NCBI GenBank assembly: GCA_963920705.1
Contig: OY987231.1
Coordinates: forward strand, 22,483,024-22,547,023
Length of the DNA: 64,000 nt
From: Odiellus spinosus
Lineage: Eukaryota > Arthropoda > Arachnida > Opiliones > Phalangiidae
Direction of reading: 5' to 3'
Positions 22,497 to 33,277 of this stretch are shown in pieces. The first letter of the stretch is position 1. Each line of letters begins with the position of its first letter. Under the pieces are notes generated by a model. That model was not told the DNA's origin and ran no database searches. It worked only from the letters and a program-made list of their open reading frames with translations. A program made the translations under genes and the position numbers.

Positions 22497-25400
22497 ATGC
22501 AGAATAATCAACCAATCGAGCCACCGGCGGGGCCGGGAGCCAATGCCGTTTTAACGGCAGGAGTTACAAGCGAACTTTCAAAAACAAAAAACTTGAGGAG
22601 GAGGGCGAGATGTTCAGTAACCAGACTGGAAAACTCGCTAAAAAACATGTTGGACGATGCAACAACAAAATCGGAAGAGCTAGAGGACCAAATCGCTCTA
22701 CTAAAACAAAAGGAGGAAACCCTACAAAATCTGGACGAAAAGATATTGGCGCTTCTCACCGACCAAGACGTTATCGACGCGGACATCGAGAAAGCGGAAA
22801 AAATTCAAGACGAGATCACCCTGATCAAGTCGAAAGTAAACCGGAAAATTGCACAACTACAAGCGGCAACCTCGAGAGCTTCCTCCATCAGCGGATCAAG
22901 CTCATCGACGATAATAACAACTCCAGCGCTATCAACGAGCCCGATCAACGCGGGAACCACGGCAGCACCAGCGGCATCAACGAGCCCGATCAACGCGGCA
23001 ATCACGGCAACGCCAGCACCATCAACGAGCGCGGGAGCCGAAGAAATCAAACTCCCAACTGGGATTTTCTACAAAGCTCCGTCAAAACTGCCAACGCTGG
23101 AAATCAAAAAATTTGCCGGAGACATCACGCAATGGCAAGGGTTCTGGAGCAGGTTCGAGCTTGCGGTAAGCAAAGAAAATTTGTCTCCGATGGAGAAATT
23201 AAGCCAGTTAGAATCTCATTTGTCAGGGGAAGCTAAAAATATGTTGTTAGGCCTACACGCTGCCGATTCTAGTTACGAAGAGGCGGTGAAAATTTTGAAA
23301 AATAGGTACGATAGGAAGGATTTAGTAAAACATACGCATATGCAAAGACTATTAAATTTAGACCCAGTTAAGGACCCTAATGATGTTAAAGGTCTAAGAC
23401 GTCTTTTTGATTCTTGCGAGGTAAATTTGAGGAGTTTACGTTCTTTGGGAGTGGACACGACACTTAGTGGGTACTCAGTATGCCCAGCCATTATTAAATG
23501 TTTGCCGGATGAAATCAGGTTATTATATAGTTTGGGCCGAAAAAATGACGGAAATTGGAATATAGAAAAATTGATAGAATTCTTGAGAGATCAGTTAGAA
23601 GGTCGAGAAACCTCCGAAGTCTTAGGCTTCAACACGCAAAAAATAGAAAAAAACAAGCCAAAACAATTCAAACCATCGGACGATGGTCAAAAATTAGCTT
23701 CAGCCACGGCTCTTCAAACAAACGTTAATTATAAAACAAACCAGGGTCAAGATAGGGTGTCATTTTATTGCGTATTTTGCCAATCAGAGAGCCACTCTTC
23801 TACAAATTGCTATAAACACAGCATAGAGGATAAAAAGAGATTAATGATAGAACAGAAAAGATGTTTTATTTGTATAAAAAACGGGCATTTAGCTAACAAT
23901 TGCCAATCAAGGTATAAAAATTGTAAAATATGTAGCGGCAGGCACAACGTGGCAATTTGTTACAAAAATAGATCAAATTTAAAGTCAGTAGATAAAGGGA
24001 AAGATTCTTTCAAAGAAAAAGAAAGTGAAGAACGGGGAATAACAACATTGACAGTGACTTCTCCTCAAATAGAAATGGGGTCAGTTTTATTACAGACAGC
24101 CAAGGCTACGGCCCAAAATCCAGAAAATTTAGGAAAAGAGATAGGTGTTAGAATCTTGTTAGATAGCGGGGCCCAAGCCTCTTTTATTAGGGAAGAGGTT
24201 GCAAAACAACTAGAGTTACCCGTAGTCGGAGAACAAACGGTTACCGTTTACAACTTTGCTAACAAAAACCCTAGCGTAGAAAAGAGAAAAATCGTTAAGT
24301 TAAATATTCAAGGTAACATAAATCCCTTTAAAACGGTTGAAATTATAGCTGTAGTAGTACCATATTTATGCGAGGCCATAGCTACGAAGGAATTAGAACA
24401 ATTAGAAAATTTAATGGACAACAAAGGACTAAAATTATGTGACCCACCCAGCCAGGCTAAAATAGGAGAAACAAACATAGAAATTTTGGTTGGGGGAGAC
24501 TATTATTGGGAATTTGTTACGGGAAAAATAGAGCGGTTTAACAAAAAATTTGTTTGTTTAGAAACACACTTGGGTTGGGTGATTCAGGGCCCAACAAACA
24601 CCCCAAACTTCAAAGTAAATAACAGCGTAATCAGAGTGGGATTAGTTAACACGGGGAAAACATCAGATATGATGAGATCACTTTGGGAATTGGAAGCCCT
24701 AGGAATAGATGGGAATCCACAACCAGAACCTACGGACACGGAAATAATGGAAAGGTTCAAACAAAACACGGAAATTAAGGATAAGAGATATTATGTAAAA
24801 TTCCCCTGGCGGGTAGAAAAGGATACCCTACCTAACAATTTAGTTTTAGCCACCCAGAGGATTAAACCTTTGGTTAGGAAATTTAATTTGGACCCAGAAT
24901 TATATTCGGACTATAAACAAGTAATCGAAGAACAATTAGCTTTGGGAATAGCGGAAAGGGTTGAAAATCCAGAATTAAACTTAAATAGCGTAGGAACCTA
25001 TTATATGCCACATCAGCCAGTTTTGAAAAAAGATCGCCTAACGACCAAATTACGCGTTGTCTTTGATGCCTCTTCACACGTAGAGGGAAAACCATCCTTG
25101 AACGATTGTTTAAGCAGCGGAGGCAATCTGAATCCCGATCTTTTGTTATTGCTTTTGAGATTTAGAAAACATACCATAGCTATTACGGCCGATATTGAGA
25201 AGGCCTTTTTACAGGTTGCAGTGGCGGAAGAGGAGAGGGATTCAGTAAGGTTTCTATGGGTTAGCGAATCGGAAGGGAAATTAGATGAAAATAAATTTGA
25301 AACACTTAGAATGGCAAGGGTGCCATTTGGCATTACATCGAGTCCCTTCTTATTAGCGGGAACAATTAAAGTCCACATTGAGAAATTTAAGGAATCAAAA

Positions 25401-27998
25401 ACCCAGGCGGTCGAGGTCTTAAACAAGGATCTATATGTCGATGACTTAGTCAGCGGAGAGAATAGTGTGAAAGGGGCATATAGATTATCAAAAGAGGTAG
25501 CGGAAATAATTAGTGAAGCAAAAATGACACTTAGGAAATGGCAAACTAATTCGAAAGAACTTAGGGAACTATGGATAAATGAAAAAATGGCAGGGGAAAA
25601 TTTAAAATTAATTTTCGAAGGAAAAACAGAAGCGGAAAATCAAAAGGTACTAGGTTTAGTTTGGGATCCTGAAACGGATCAATTCTCGTTTAATTTAAAC
25701 AATTTAATAGATACGCTAGATAACGTAAAAGAAACTAAACGAAGCGTACTTAGTATGGTAGCCCAAATCTTTGACCCCATGGGGATTTTATCGCCATACA
25801 CCATTGTAGCAAAAATTTTACTTCAAAATTTATGGACAGCTAGAGTAAAATGGGATCAGACAATAGCCGAGGAATTGGGAAAAATGTTTAGAAATTGGTA
25901 CCGAGAATTGCCCGAAATAAGGAAAATAACAATAGATAGATGTTATTTCAAAGAATCTCCTCAAAATATCTCAGATATCTCACTTCATTGCTTCTGCGAT
26001 GCAAGTATGAAGGCCTATTGTGCAGTTATTTATTTACGTTACGTAATCAACTCAACGGAAACGAGGGTTTCTCTTGTAACAGCTAAGGCCCGAGTAGCCC
26101 CTTTAAAAACACTTAGTCTTCCGAGACTTGAATTGATGGGATGCGTTATAGGGGCCCGTTTAGTTAATTTCGTCAAACCAGCCTTTGATAAAGAAAGAGT
26201 TGAGATATTTATGTGGACAGATTCTACAATAGCGTTACATTGGGTTAGAGATACATCAGATTTATGGAAACCTTTTGTTACAAATAGGGTTAAGGAAATT
26301 AGAACCATGTCAGAACCAGAAAATTGGGCTCATTGTCCCGGCGAACAGAACCCCGCAGATTTGCCTACAAGGGGAACCAGAGTTGAAGAGTTAAAAAAGG
26401 GTAGTCTTTGGTGGGAGGGACCCACCTGGCTTAGGAAAGGAAGAGAGAATTGGCCCACAGCTAACAATAACATAGAATTTAAAACTGGTTTAAAAGAGGT
26501 GGAATGTGAAAAACGAAAAATAGTTTTAGTTATTCGGTACGAAGAAATGCCAAACTTAACAAAATTAATTGATTTAAACAAATATAGCTCTTTGTCTAAG
26601 CCCTTGAGAATTACGGCATACATTCACCGGTTTATTGATAATTGTAGAAAAATGAAGACTAAAAGGGGACTTATCCATGCTAGCGAAATATCTAGGGCCG
26701 AAAATGATTGGATAATGGCCATTCAAGAATTAGAATATAATGAGGAAATTAAAATGTTGAAAGCGGGGAGCAAAATTCTAAATACTTCAAAAATCGCAAC
26801 CTTAAGGCCTATATTAGATGAAGGAATTCTGCGCGTAGGCGGCAGATTAGAAGAGTCAAATATGAGTTACGCAACAAAACATCCCATAATATTAGATAAA
26901 AAACATAGATTAGCTAAATTGATAATGATCAGAAGTCACGGAGAGGTATGTCATTCGGGTATTCAAGATACCATTACCCAAGCGCGCGAAAGATATTGGA
27001 TAGTGTCAGGCCGACAATTAGCTAAAACTGTAGTTAGTGGTTGTTTTATCTGTAAAAAACATTTGGCAACGGCGGGAGATGCTCCCATGGCAAATTTGCC
27101 GAGAGAGAGAATAGAAGAAACACCTTGTTTTCAAACCCTGGGTGTAGACTTTGCAGGGCCATTATATGTCAAAATCAAAGGCAAAATGCAGAAATCATAC
27201 GTCTGTCTTTTTACTTGCGCCGTGTCACGTGCCGTACATTTAGAGTTAGTGGCGTCGTTGACAACCCATGAATTTTTGTTGGCATTGTCACGAATGATAT
27301 CGAGAAGGGGTATACCCCATATAATTTATAGTGATAACGGGAAAACGTTTAAAAAGGCAGACAAAGATTTGAAAGAAATATGGAAGACGATAAAAGACCC
27401 CGAGGTTTTGAATTATTTTGGCAAAAGAGGTATAGAATGGCGATTTATCACAGAAAGAGCGGCTTGGCACGGAGGTTTTTGGGAACGCCTAGTAAAATCA
27501 ACAAAAACGACATTAAAAAAGATTTTGGGAAGGGCGTCTTTAAATTACACAGAAATGGAAACCATGTTAATAGAAACGGAAGGAGTAATTAACTCTAGGC
27601 CTATAACTTATGTATTTAACGAGATAGGAGAACCAAGCCCATTATCACCCTCACATCTATTAATTGGCAAAAGAGTCACCAGTCTGCCCCCTCAGACAGT
27701 AAAATCCCAAAACATACCATTAACAAGAGTAGAACTCACCAAAAAAGAAACGCATAGAATCAATTTGGCAGAAAAACTTTGGAAAAGATGGAGAAAAGAA
27801 TATCTCTTAGAGTTAAGGTCTGCACATCATAGCTTATTAGACAAAAACAAAAAGGAAATAAAAGTAGGGGATGTAGTTCTCATCCATGAAGACAAGGTTA
27901 AAAAACATATGTGGAAATTAGGCTTGATAAAAGAAGTAATAATAGGCAGAGACAATAGGATTAGATCTTGTGTAGTTAAAACCCCAAATGGCAATTAG
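22497..27998 (+). CDS. BEL/Pao gag-pol polyprotein
   Basis: 1833 codons in one frame from the first ATG after the leader. In order: a short Pro/Gly N-terminus; coiled coil about residues 45-120; Ser/Ala/Thr/Pro-rich linker 120-180; gag core of the DUF1759 type about 195-345 (LEIKKFAGDITQWQGFWSRF); three zinc-knuckle-like Cys/His clusters about 425-490 (CFICIKNGHLANNC is the clearest); aspartic protease with LLDSGAQ near 555; reverse transcriptase about 840-1010 (TADIEKAF, YVDD at 980-983); Pao-type RNase H region about 1160-1260 (FCDAS, WTDSTIAL); integrase zinc-binding HHCC about 1490-1515 and core about 1545-1665 with D, D, E in GVDFAGPL, YSDNGKTF and WERL; C-terminal DUF5641-like domain about 1760-1833. 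All catalytic residues are present. The frame ends at TAG (27996-27998), after which 15 more codons stay open and carry the usual family C-terminal motif, so the stop looks premature or read through. Confidence 0.96.
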   Translation: MQNNQPIEPPAGPGANAVLTAGVTSELSKTKNLRRRARCSVTRLENSLKNMLDDATTKSEELEDQIALLKQKEETLQNLDEKILALLTDQDVIDADIEKAEKIQDEITLIKSKVNRKIAQLQAATSRASSISGSSSSTIITTPALSTSPINAGTTAAPAASTSPINAAITATPAPSTSAGAEEIKLPTGIFYKAPSKLPTLEIKKFAGDITQWQGFWSRFELAVSKENLSPMEKLSQLESHLSGEAKNMLLGLHAADSSYEEAVKILKNRYDRKDLVKHTHMQRLLNLDPVKDPNDVKGLRRLFDSCEVNLRSLRSLGVDTTLSGYSVCPAIIKCLPDEIRLLYSLGRKNDGNWNIEKLIEFLRDQLEGRETSEVLGFNTQKIEKNKPKQFKPSDDGQKLASATALQTNVNYKTNQGQDRVSFYCVFCQSESHSSTNCYKHSIEDKKRLMIEQKRCFICIKNGHLANNCQSRYKNCKICSGRHNVAICYKNRSNLKSVDKGKDSFKEKESEERGITTLTVTSPQIEMGSVLLQTAKATAQNPENLGKEIGVRILLDSGAQASFIREEVAKQLELPVVGEQTVTVYNFANKNPSVEKRKIVKLNIQGNINPFKTVEIIAVVVPYLCEAIATKELEQLENLMDNKGLKLCDPPSQAKIGETNIEILVGGDYYWEFVTGKIERFNKKFVCLETHLGWVIQGPTNTPNFKVNNSVIRVGLVNTGKTSDMMRSLWELEALGIDGNPQPEPTDTEIMERFKQNTEIKDKRYYVKFPWRVEKDTLPNNLVLATQRIKPLVRKFNLDPELYSDYKQVIEEQLALGIAERVENPELNLNSVGTYYMPHQPVLKKDRLTTKLRVVFDASSHVEGKPSLNDCLSSGGNLNPDLLLLLLRFRKHTIAITADIEKAFLQVAVAEEERDSVRFLWVSESEGKLDENKFETLRMARVPFGITSSPFLLAGTIKVHIEKFKESKTQAVEVLNKDLYVDDLVSGENSVKGAYRLSKEVAEIISEAKMTLRKWQTNSKELRELWINEKMAGENLKLIFEGKTEAENQKVLGLVWDPETDQFSFNLNNLIDTLDNVKETKRSVLSMVAQIFDPMGILSPYTIVAKILLQNLWTARVKWDQTIAEELGKMFRNWYRELPEIRKITIDRCYFKESPQNISDISLHCFCDASMKAYCAVIYLRYVINSTETRVSLVTAKARVAPLKTLSLPRLELMGCVIGARLVNFVKPAFDKERVEIFMWTDSTIALHWVRDTSDLWKPFVTNRVKEIRTMSEPENWAHCPGEQNPADLPTRGTRVEELKKGSLWWEGPTWLRKGRENWPTANNNIEFKTGLKEVECEKRKIVLVIRYEEMPNLTKLIDLNKYSSLSKPLRITAYIHRFIDNCRKMKTKRGLIHASEISRAENDWIMAIQELEYNEEIKMLKAGSKILNTSKIATLRPILDEGILRVGGRLEESNMSYATKHPIILDKKHRLAKLIMIRSHGEVCHSGIQDTITQARERYWIVSGRQLAKTVVSGCFICKKHLATAGDAPMANLPRERIEETPCFQTLGVDFAGPLYVKIKGKMQKSYVCLFTCAVSRAVHLELVASLTTHEFLLALSRMISRRGIPHIIYSDNGKTFKKADKDLKEIWKTIKDPEVLNYFGKRGIEWRFITERAAWHGGFWERLVKSTKTTLKKILGRASLNYTEMETMLIETEGVINSRPITYVFNEIGEPSPLSPSHLLIGKRVTSLPPQTVKSQNIPLTRVELTKKETHRINLAEKLWKRWRKEYLLELRSAHHSLLDKNKKEIKVGDVVLIHEDKVKKHMWKLGLIKEVIIGRDNRIRSCVVKTPNGN

Positions 27999-28140
27999 AT
28001 TCGTAGGCCAGTCCAATTATTGTATTTATTGGAAGTCAATGATTAAAGAAAAAATAAATTGTATAGTTTTAAGTATAAAAATCATGTATGTAAAAATCAT
28101 TTGAATTTTGAAACTTGTAACTGAAAGACTGAAGTCTTTC

Positions 28141-28149
28141 AGCGGGGAG
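28141..28149 (+). promoter_or_regulatory. Polypurine tract
   Basis: AGCGGGGAG directly upstream of the 3' LTR, the expected site for plus-strand priming. Confidence 0.7.
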
Positions 28150-28618
28150 TGTGAAAAATCTTAAAGAAAAATCCAAAATTTATCATTTCACTTTCCCTTT
28201 GATTTGTATTGAAAAATGTTCGGAAATAACCACGTTTTGTAAAAACCCCACTTTCCCTAAAAATTCTATTGTAAACTAAAATATTGAACAAAATTCCATC
28301 CCCCTAAACACCTGATTTTGCTCCATCCCCTTCAATCCATATAAGAGAACAAATGTATTGTTGTAACTAAAAACTTGTTGGGCATAAAAACCAAAAACAC
28401 TTCTGTTGAAATTTAGAACAACTTCGGATGTCTTGCACTTGCTTGATAGCAACATTAAAAATTATAAAACCAAAACGCTGTCTTCAATTTGTTTTAGGAA
28501 GATAGGAAAAATTAAAAACCTCTATAATATTTTTCAGTCGGTATTGTAGATAGGAAAAAGCTCTCCCACGAGCAAATTTAGAAATCGGTAAATAACAAAA
28601 ATGGTACGGAATTAAACA
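28150..28618 (+). repeat. 3' LTR
   Basis: 469 bp, no difference from the 5' LTR noticed on reading; followed by the CCTAG duplication. Confidence 0.95.
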
Positions 28619-28623
28619 CCTAG

Positions 28624-29066
28624 AAACTTTTCATTTATAATAAAATACTAATTTCTTGAACCAAGGCTTAGGATATTAATCCGAGGCGTTTAATTCCTAA
28701 ATTTTCTTCACCCTATTATTATACTCAAAATTTATTTTCCAAGACCATTTTTAATATTGAAATATAGTTATAGAGCTATTCAATTCGTTGTTTCGAAGAA
28801 TTTCGATATCATTCTTTATTTTTTGTTTCAAACTTATTTCCAAGTTTTTTTTCTGGTAAGGAAAAGGCTTAAGAAAAATCCCTAAGGTGCATAACGTCTT
28901 CCCGTTTTTGAAAACTCATACAACGAATGAGTTGAGGGAGTTGCTGGACTTGTACTTCGTCCTGAGGGTCGTTTTTTTTTTACCAAAGAGAATCCAAATG
29001 CGATTTTCTCCCCACGCATTTCCAACTATATATCTTCAATATATCTATTCCGTTTTTGTATCAAAG
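28624..29066. other. Residual minisatellite edge and AT-rich intergenic
   Basis: Just right of the retrotransposon ACCAAGGCTTAGG at about 28661 continues the theme of the interrupted array. The remainder shows nothing. Confidence 0.4.
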
Positions 29067-29405
29067 CAGAAGCCGATGAAACCCTCCTTTGAAGTCTACT
29101 ACTCTAATGTTCCATATAGCGCTCCTCTCTGTATGGGTAAAATTCCCAATTTTACGAGATCGGAGGGGTCCTACTTCATACCCCCCCTGTCTACTGAAAA
29201 TTGGAAATTCTCTCTCTCCACAAACGACGACGTTTTTTTGACGAACTCCGAGGCTGCTAGAGATATTCGCTCGACGAACTCCCGCTCCGAAAATATTTAC
29301 CGTTAGGAGGCGTACGAATCGCGCTTTTTGAAACTAACCCATACAGAGAGGGGTAAACAAGACCCGGGAGTAATAGACTTCAAAGGAGGGTTTCATCGGC
29401 TTCTG
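29067..29405 (-). mobile_element. MITE family M1, copy 5 (reversed)
   Basis: 339 bp; perfect 7-bp target duplication ATCAAAG at 29060-29066 and 29406-29412. Confidence 0.93.
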
Positions 29406-29412
29406 ATCAAAG

Positions 29413-29941
29413 TAAAGTCTATATTCAAACGCAATTTACAATAATGAAAAATATATGGCGATCTAATACTTAATGTTAAATCTCTTAAGAAGAAAAATAG
29501 TCCTGTTAAACTGAAGACGAACAAACGCTTTAAAACGAAACCATCATTCTTACTCGTTTCAATGATTGCTTATGAATAGAAAACCAATAGCAGGTATTAA
29601 ATAACAGATTACGCATTTAGCATTGCCAATGGCTATAATAAGTTACGTAACCTGACGTTATCGTCGTAAAAATTGAAGAAAATGGTTAACCCCTCATTTG
29701 TTCGCTCCAAAAGTCCGATACTGTATTCATTTTCGCTGTTAAAAACAAGCATTACCTAGAAAAAGGGAGTAATGACCTTTTAATTTGGTCACGAAAGGGC
29801 TTTGGAAAGTAACTTTACAAATTCGTTTTCGATTGAGTCTCCCATATTATAATTAGCTCCCTTTTACCGCCTTTAATAGAACTAAAACTTCCGTGCCAAC
29901 TTTATATTATAATATATATATATAATTATATATGTACTTAC
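29413..29941. other. Intergenic, nothing recognised
   Basis: AT-rich, with a TATATATATATA tract near 29911-29930. Confidence 0.4.
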
Positions 29942-29948
29942 ATATTAT

Positions 29949-30365
29949 CAGAGGTATATAATAACCCCCTTCGGGGGGAAGTATGAAAGTCCCTATACTA
30001 CCAATGCTAAAAATCACGAACAACAAGAGCCCGCTGCTGACTATCTAGGCCACTAGCTCGCGCTGGACTTCTCAATGTCGCTACTCTAGTAAATGGTCTT
30101 TGTATAAACAAGACGGCTCGATTTGTGTTTAGAACTTCCTGTCTCAGGAGTCAGGCTGTCTGTTAAAATGGAGTCAAAGGTTGACTTCAGCTCGCGAGTT
30201 CCGGAAGTGTGCGTAAGGAAAATTTAGTGAGGTTCAAAATGGTGTAACTATTTTTTGGGAGTAAAGCGGTGTGTCGATCCGCCGCGATTTACGCCGGCAC
30301 TCGTTGTTCGTCGATTTTGCCTACCTTTCATACTTCCCCCCGAAGGGGTTTATTATATACCTCTG
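29949..30365. mobile_element. MITE family M4, 417 bp
   Basis: Ends CAGAGGTATATAATAA and TTATTATATACCTCTG, with inverted arms extending through a block CCCCTTCGGGGGGAAGTATG. Perfect 7-bp target duplication ATATTAT at 29942-29948 and 30366-30372. The interior is GC-richer and not coding. Single copy here. Confidence 0.9.
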
Positions 30366-30372
30366 ATATTAT

Positions 30373-32773
30373 AATCGATAGCTAAAGAGAAAAAAAACTT
30401 CATTTATTAAACGAACCAACCTTGGAGATTTAGTTATTAATTTTTAATTGAGATTAAACTAAATAAATCAGTACAATGCGTGGTAAACCTATCCAACTTA
30501 TAAATAAGCAAGCAGTTTTGCATTATTTAAAAGTATTTGACTCTGTTCCACCCACTCTGAGTAAGAAAAAAACCTATATCCGAATCTTTATTAATTTTTT
30601 TTCCCGGTCATTTTCTCGTGATATTTCATTCTGAATACGAACGTACTACTTTAGTTAGGTATTGAATTTTACATTGTATATTATTCCGCCCTAATTATGG
30701 TTGTTACGTTAATTCCGATTGGTTTTTAGTGTAGCCCTAAAGTCACGCGATTGTCCGATTTCAAATATTGTTGAATTCATTCTTAGAAAGGGTTGAATTT
30801 AGTGACGATGTAAGGTAGAGTTACAATTGAAACTTCAGTACGTTTTAAGACTGATAATTGTATATTATAATCAAATCACGTGCCGTATTAAATCGTGGAA
30901 TAATAAATTTAAGTTATTTTTCTTGTACAAAAATAGGTAATTCCACCCTTTTTTATGGGGTTTTCATTTTTGATGGGAGAACATGCTCTATAAAAAAGAA
31001 TTTTCTATCGATTTCTTATAGTTTTAAATATCATTATTCACTAGTAAACAAATTACGAACAACTATTAAATATAGAAATCAATTTTTTTAAGTTACTTGG
31101 AAAGTAGGCTTAACAAATATCAATATTATAGCCCTTAAAAAGCCTACAACCAATCAGCAAAGGCGTGTTTAGAACTATAGTTTGAAACGATTTACCGTTG
31201 GAATAAATAGCGCTCCTCCTGTGATTGGCCAAAGGCTTTTAAACGGCATATTTCAAATTCTCCATGGGTCTTTGTTAAGCCTACTTTTAAGCTTCATATT
31301 TGATAACTTCTATCAACGATTCGGTAGAAAATCAGAAGTTGTTAGACTTCATTATCCATTTAATCTGGTTCTATATGAGTTGGCAATGATTACTTTTGAT
31401 CCCTATAAGATTTGATATTGTGTATTAATCCGCGCCACCCTTTCACATTTTGCAAACTCATAATGAAAAGTTTATACACAAGGAGTTATGATATACAGAA
31501 GATAGTAATTTTTAAATATGAGTATAAAAACAACGTAGTACCCTAAAAATGTCAGTTTAATTTAAAATGTGTCTAGATAAACTTGTGATTGATTATTTAA
31601 TCTTGATTAAGTTTTTTGTTACGATTATTAAAATACTCTTACAATCTTGGAATGTACCTAAATTCCCATATGAAAACTATTTCTCAATTGAAATAGGGGT
31701 CCTTTTCATGATTGTAACGAAATATGTCGTATGATAAAGAACAAGTCCTAGGATAAATCAATCATGTATAGCGTTTATTATTGTGGCTTCCAGCAATTTT
31801 GTCTTTTCGTATCATACCCTTTTAAGCCTTGGCCCTTTTGTAAATCATCCTTCATTATAATGAAAATTTAGTAAGTTTTCCTCAAGGGTCTTCGAGGGTT
31901 TCTGTAGCCAATAAGCGGACAAGGCAAACTACTACTATCTTAGGATAGTTGATATTATATTTTATAATTAAAACTTGGTTTTTGAAAAGATTCTCGTCAA
32001 AATTGAATACCGTGGGATTTATGCCCGGAATTTGTCAGGTCTTCGTTCCCGGGCCTTTTCCGAGCAAGCTTTTATATAGTTAGAAGTTTTATCACTCGAA
32101 CCAATTGGACCATGTTCGGTATAGAAAAGGATAAAGAGTTCAGGCCGAGGGTTAAGGCTGCCATTCACGAGGCAAAGTATATCTTTTATCTATTGCTTTT
32201 GCTTCGTCATGCGAAAATAACCGAGGACCCAAGATTCCCCACCCACTCACTTGGTTCAGAGTCTTTTTATTTCTTAAGTGGGTCAAAGTTTATTGGACCC
32301 GACTGCTAAGTGGTGACGGAACATCCCAGATAATTTAATGATTCACGAGTCTGTCACCAAGGAAACTTAACGGATTGAATAAATTTAAAATAATTTGTTT
32401 TAGGCCTAAATATTCTCATTTTAAACATGATTATTTATAGTAGACAATTAAAATTTAACACTAAGTACTCTCAATTGTGATATATCTAAAGAAAAAGAAC
32501 AAAAACAGACGATTAATGTCTACTAATTAAGTGTTAAGAAAGACTTGAATTTTTAATACTTCATGAACTCATTAAAAATTAACTGATTTATAATTTATCA
32601 GAATTTATCAAAGCAACTTCATTCTCTCTTTAAATGGCTTTAATACGGTGTAGTAATACGCAATATTAATCTCCGTAGATAGAAAATAGTCCGTATATAT
32701 CTTTATCAATACCTCATACGCTTTTAGGTTAAGTTCCCCCAATTTTTTTAACAAAAAACCTGGTTTGCAGAAC
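30373..32773. other. Intergenic with motif D copies and a small foldback
   Basis: Motif D copies (+) at 30671-30712 and 31413-31470, and a variant on the other strand at 32651-32691. Between 31102 and 31290 lie inverted arms GTAGGCTTAACAA and TTGTTAAGCCTAC around a centre with CCAAT and ATTGG, as in the TTAA foldbacks; outer ends are unclear. TTCATTATCCATTTAA at about 31349 and TTCATTCTCTCTTTAA at 32620 look like lone right ends. Confidence 0.45.
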
Positions 32774-32866
32774 TTGCAGCATCAGAGCATATGAAATATA
32801 TTTTAAGTTAATGGATCTTGCAGCATCAAAGCATATGAAATATATTTTAAGTTAATGGATTTTGGA
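32774..32866 (+). repeat. 46-bp tandem duplication
   Basis: CTTGCAGCATCARAGCATAT with the following AAATATATTTTAAGTTAATG block occurs twice in a row. Confidence 0.85.
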
Positions 32867-32961
32867 TCGTAACGATACGATGAAGACTGAAAATTCACTC
32901 GAATTTCGAGACCCCCAATCTTATTCCCGAATAACCTGACAAATTCTGCTGTAAGTTTTGC

Positions 32962-33277
32962 CAAGAATCCATTCAGGTTCCATAAGAATATGGGAGGGCC
33001 GCGATTCAATAACCATCCTCCCAAACTTTGTAGCGAAAGTTCGTCCGCTTCGAATCGATTTTTCAAGTAAATCGCTCCTGACATTATATTATTAACCGCG
33101 CCACTAACGACCTTGACGTAATATTTTGGGTAATAAAAATGGAGCCGACCGAAAAAAGATCTAAGCGTACAAATGTTGCGAAAATTGCGGACGAACTTTT
33201 GTTACAAAGTTTGGGAGGATGGTACCAGAGGCTAAAGCTATGCTCCCATATTCTTATGGAACCTGAATGGATTCTTG
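32962..33277 (+). mobile_element. MITE family M3, copy 1
   Basis: 316 bp; ends CAAGAATCCATTCAGGTTCC and its complement, inverted arms about 90 bp. Flanks GTTTTGC and GTTTAAC agree at five of seven positions, a worn 7-bp duplication. Short open frames inside (for example 32803-33084 on the minus strand) are MITE sequence. Confidence 0.85.

Larger units (their letters stand above)
21937..28618 (+). mobile_element. Complete BEL/Pao LTR retrotransposon, 6682 bp
   Basis: Two LTRs of 469 bp each (TGTGAAAAATC ... GAATTAAACA) that look identical on direct reading, a 5-bp target duplication CCTAG at 21932-21936 and 28619-28623, a primer-binding site directly after the 5' LTR, a purine-rich tract before the 3' LTR, and one long gag-pol frame. 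Identical LTRs mean a recent insertion. No envelope-like frame lies between the pol stop and the 3' LTR. It landed in a minisatellite. Confidence 0.96.

Noticed and set aside
22610..23236. 208-codon frame overlapping the start of gag
   Set aside because: Shadow of the gag-pol frame over a low-complexity region; no known domain.
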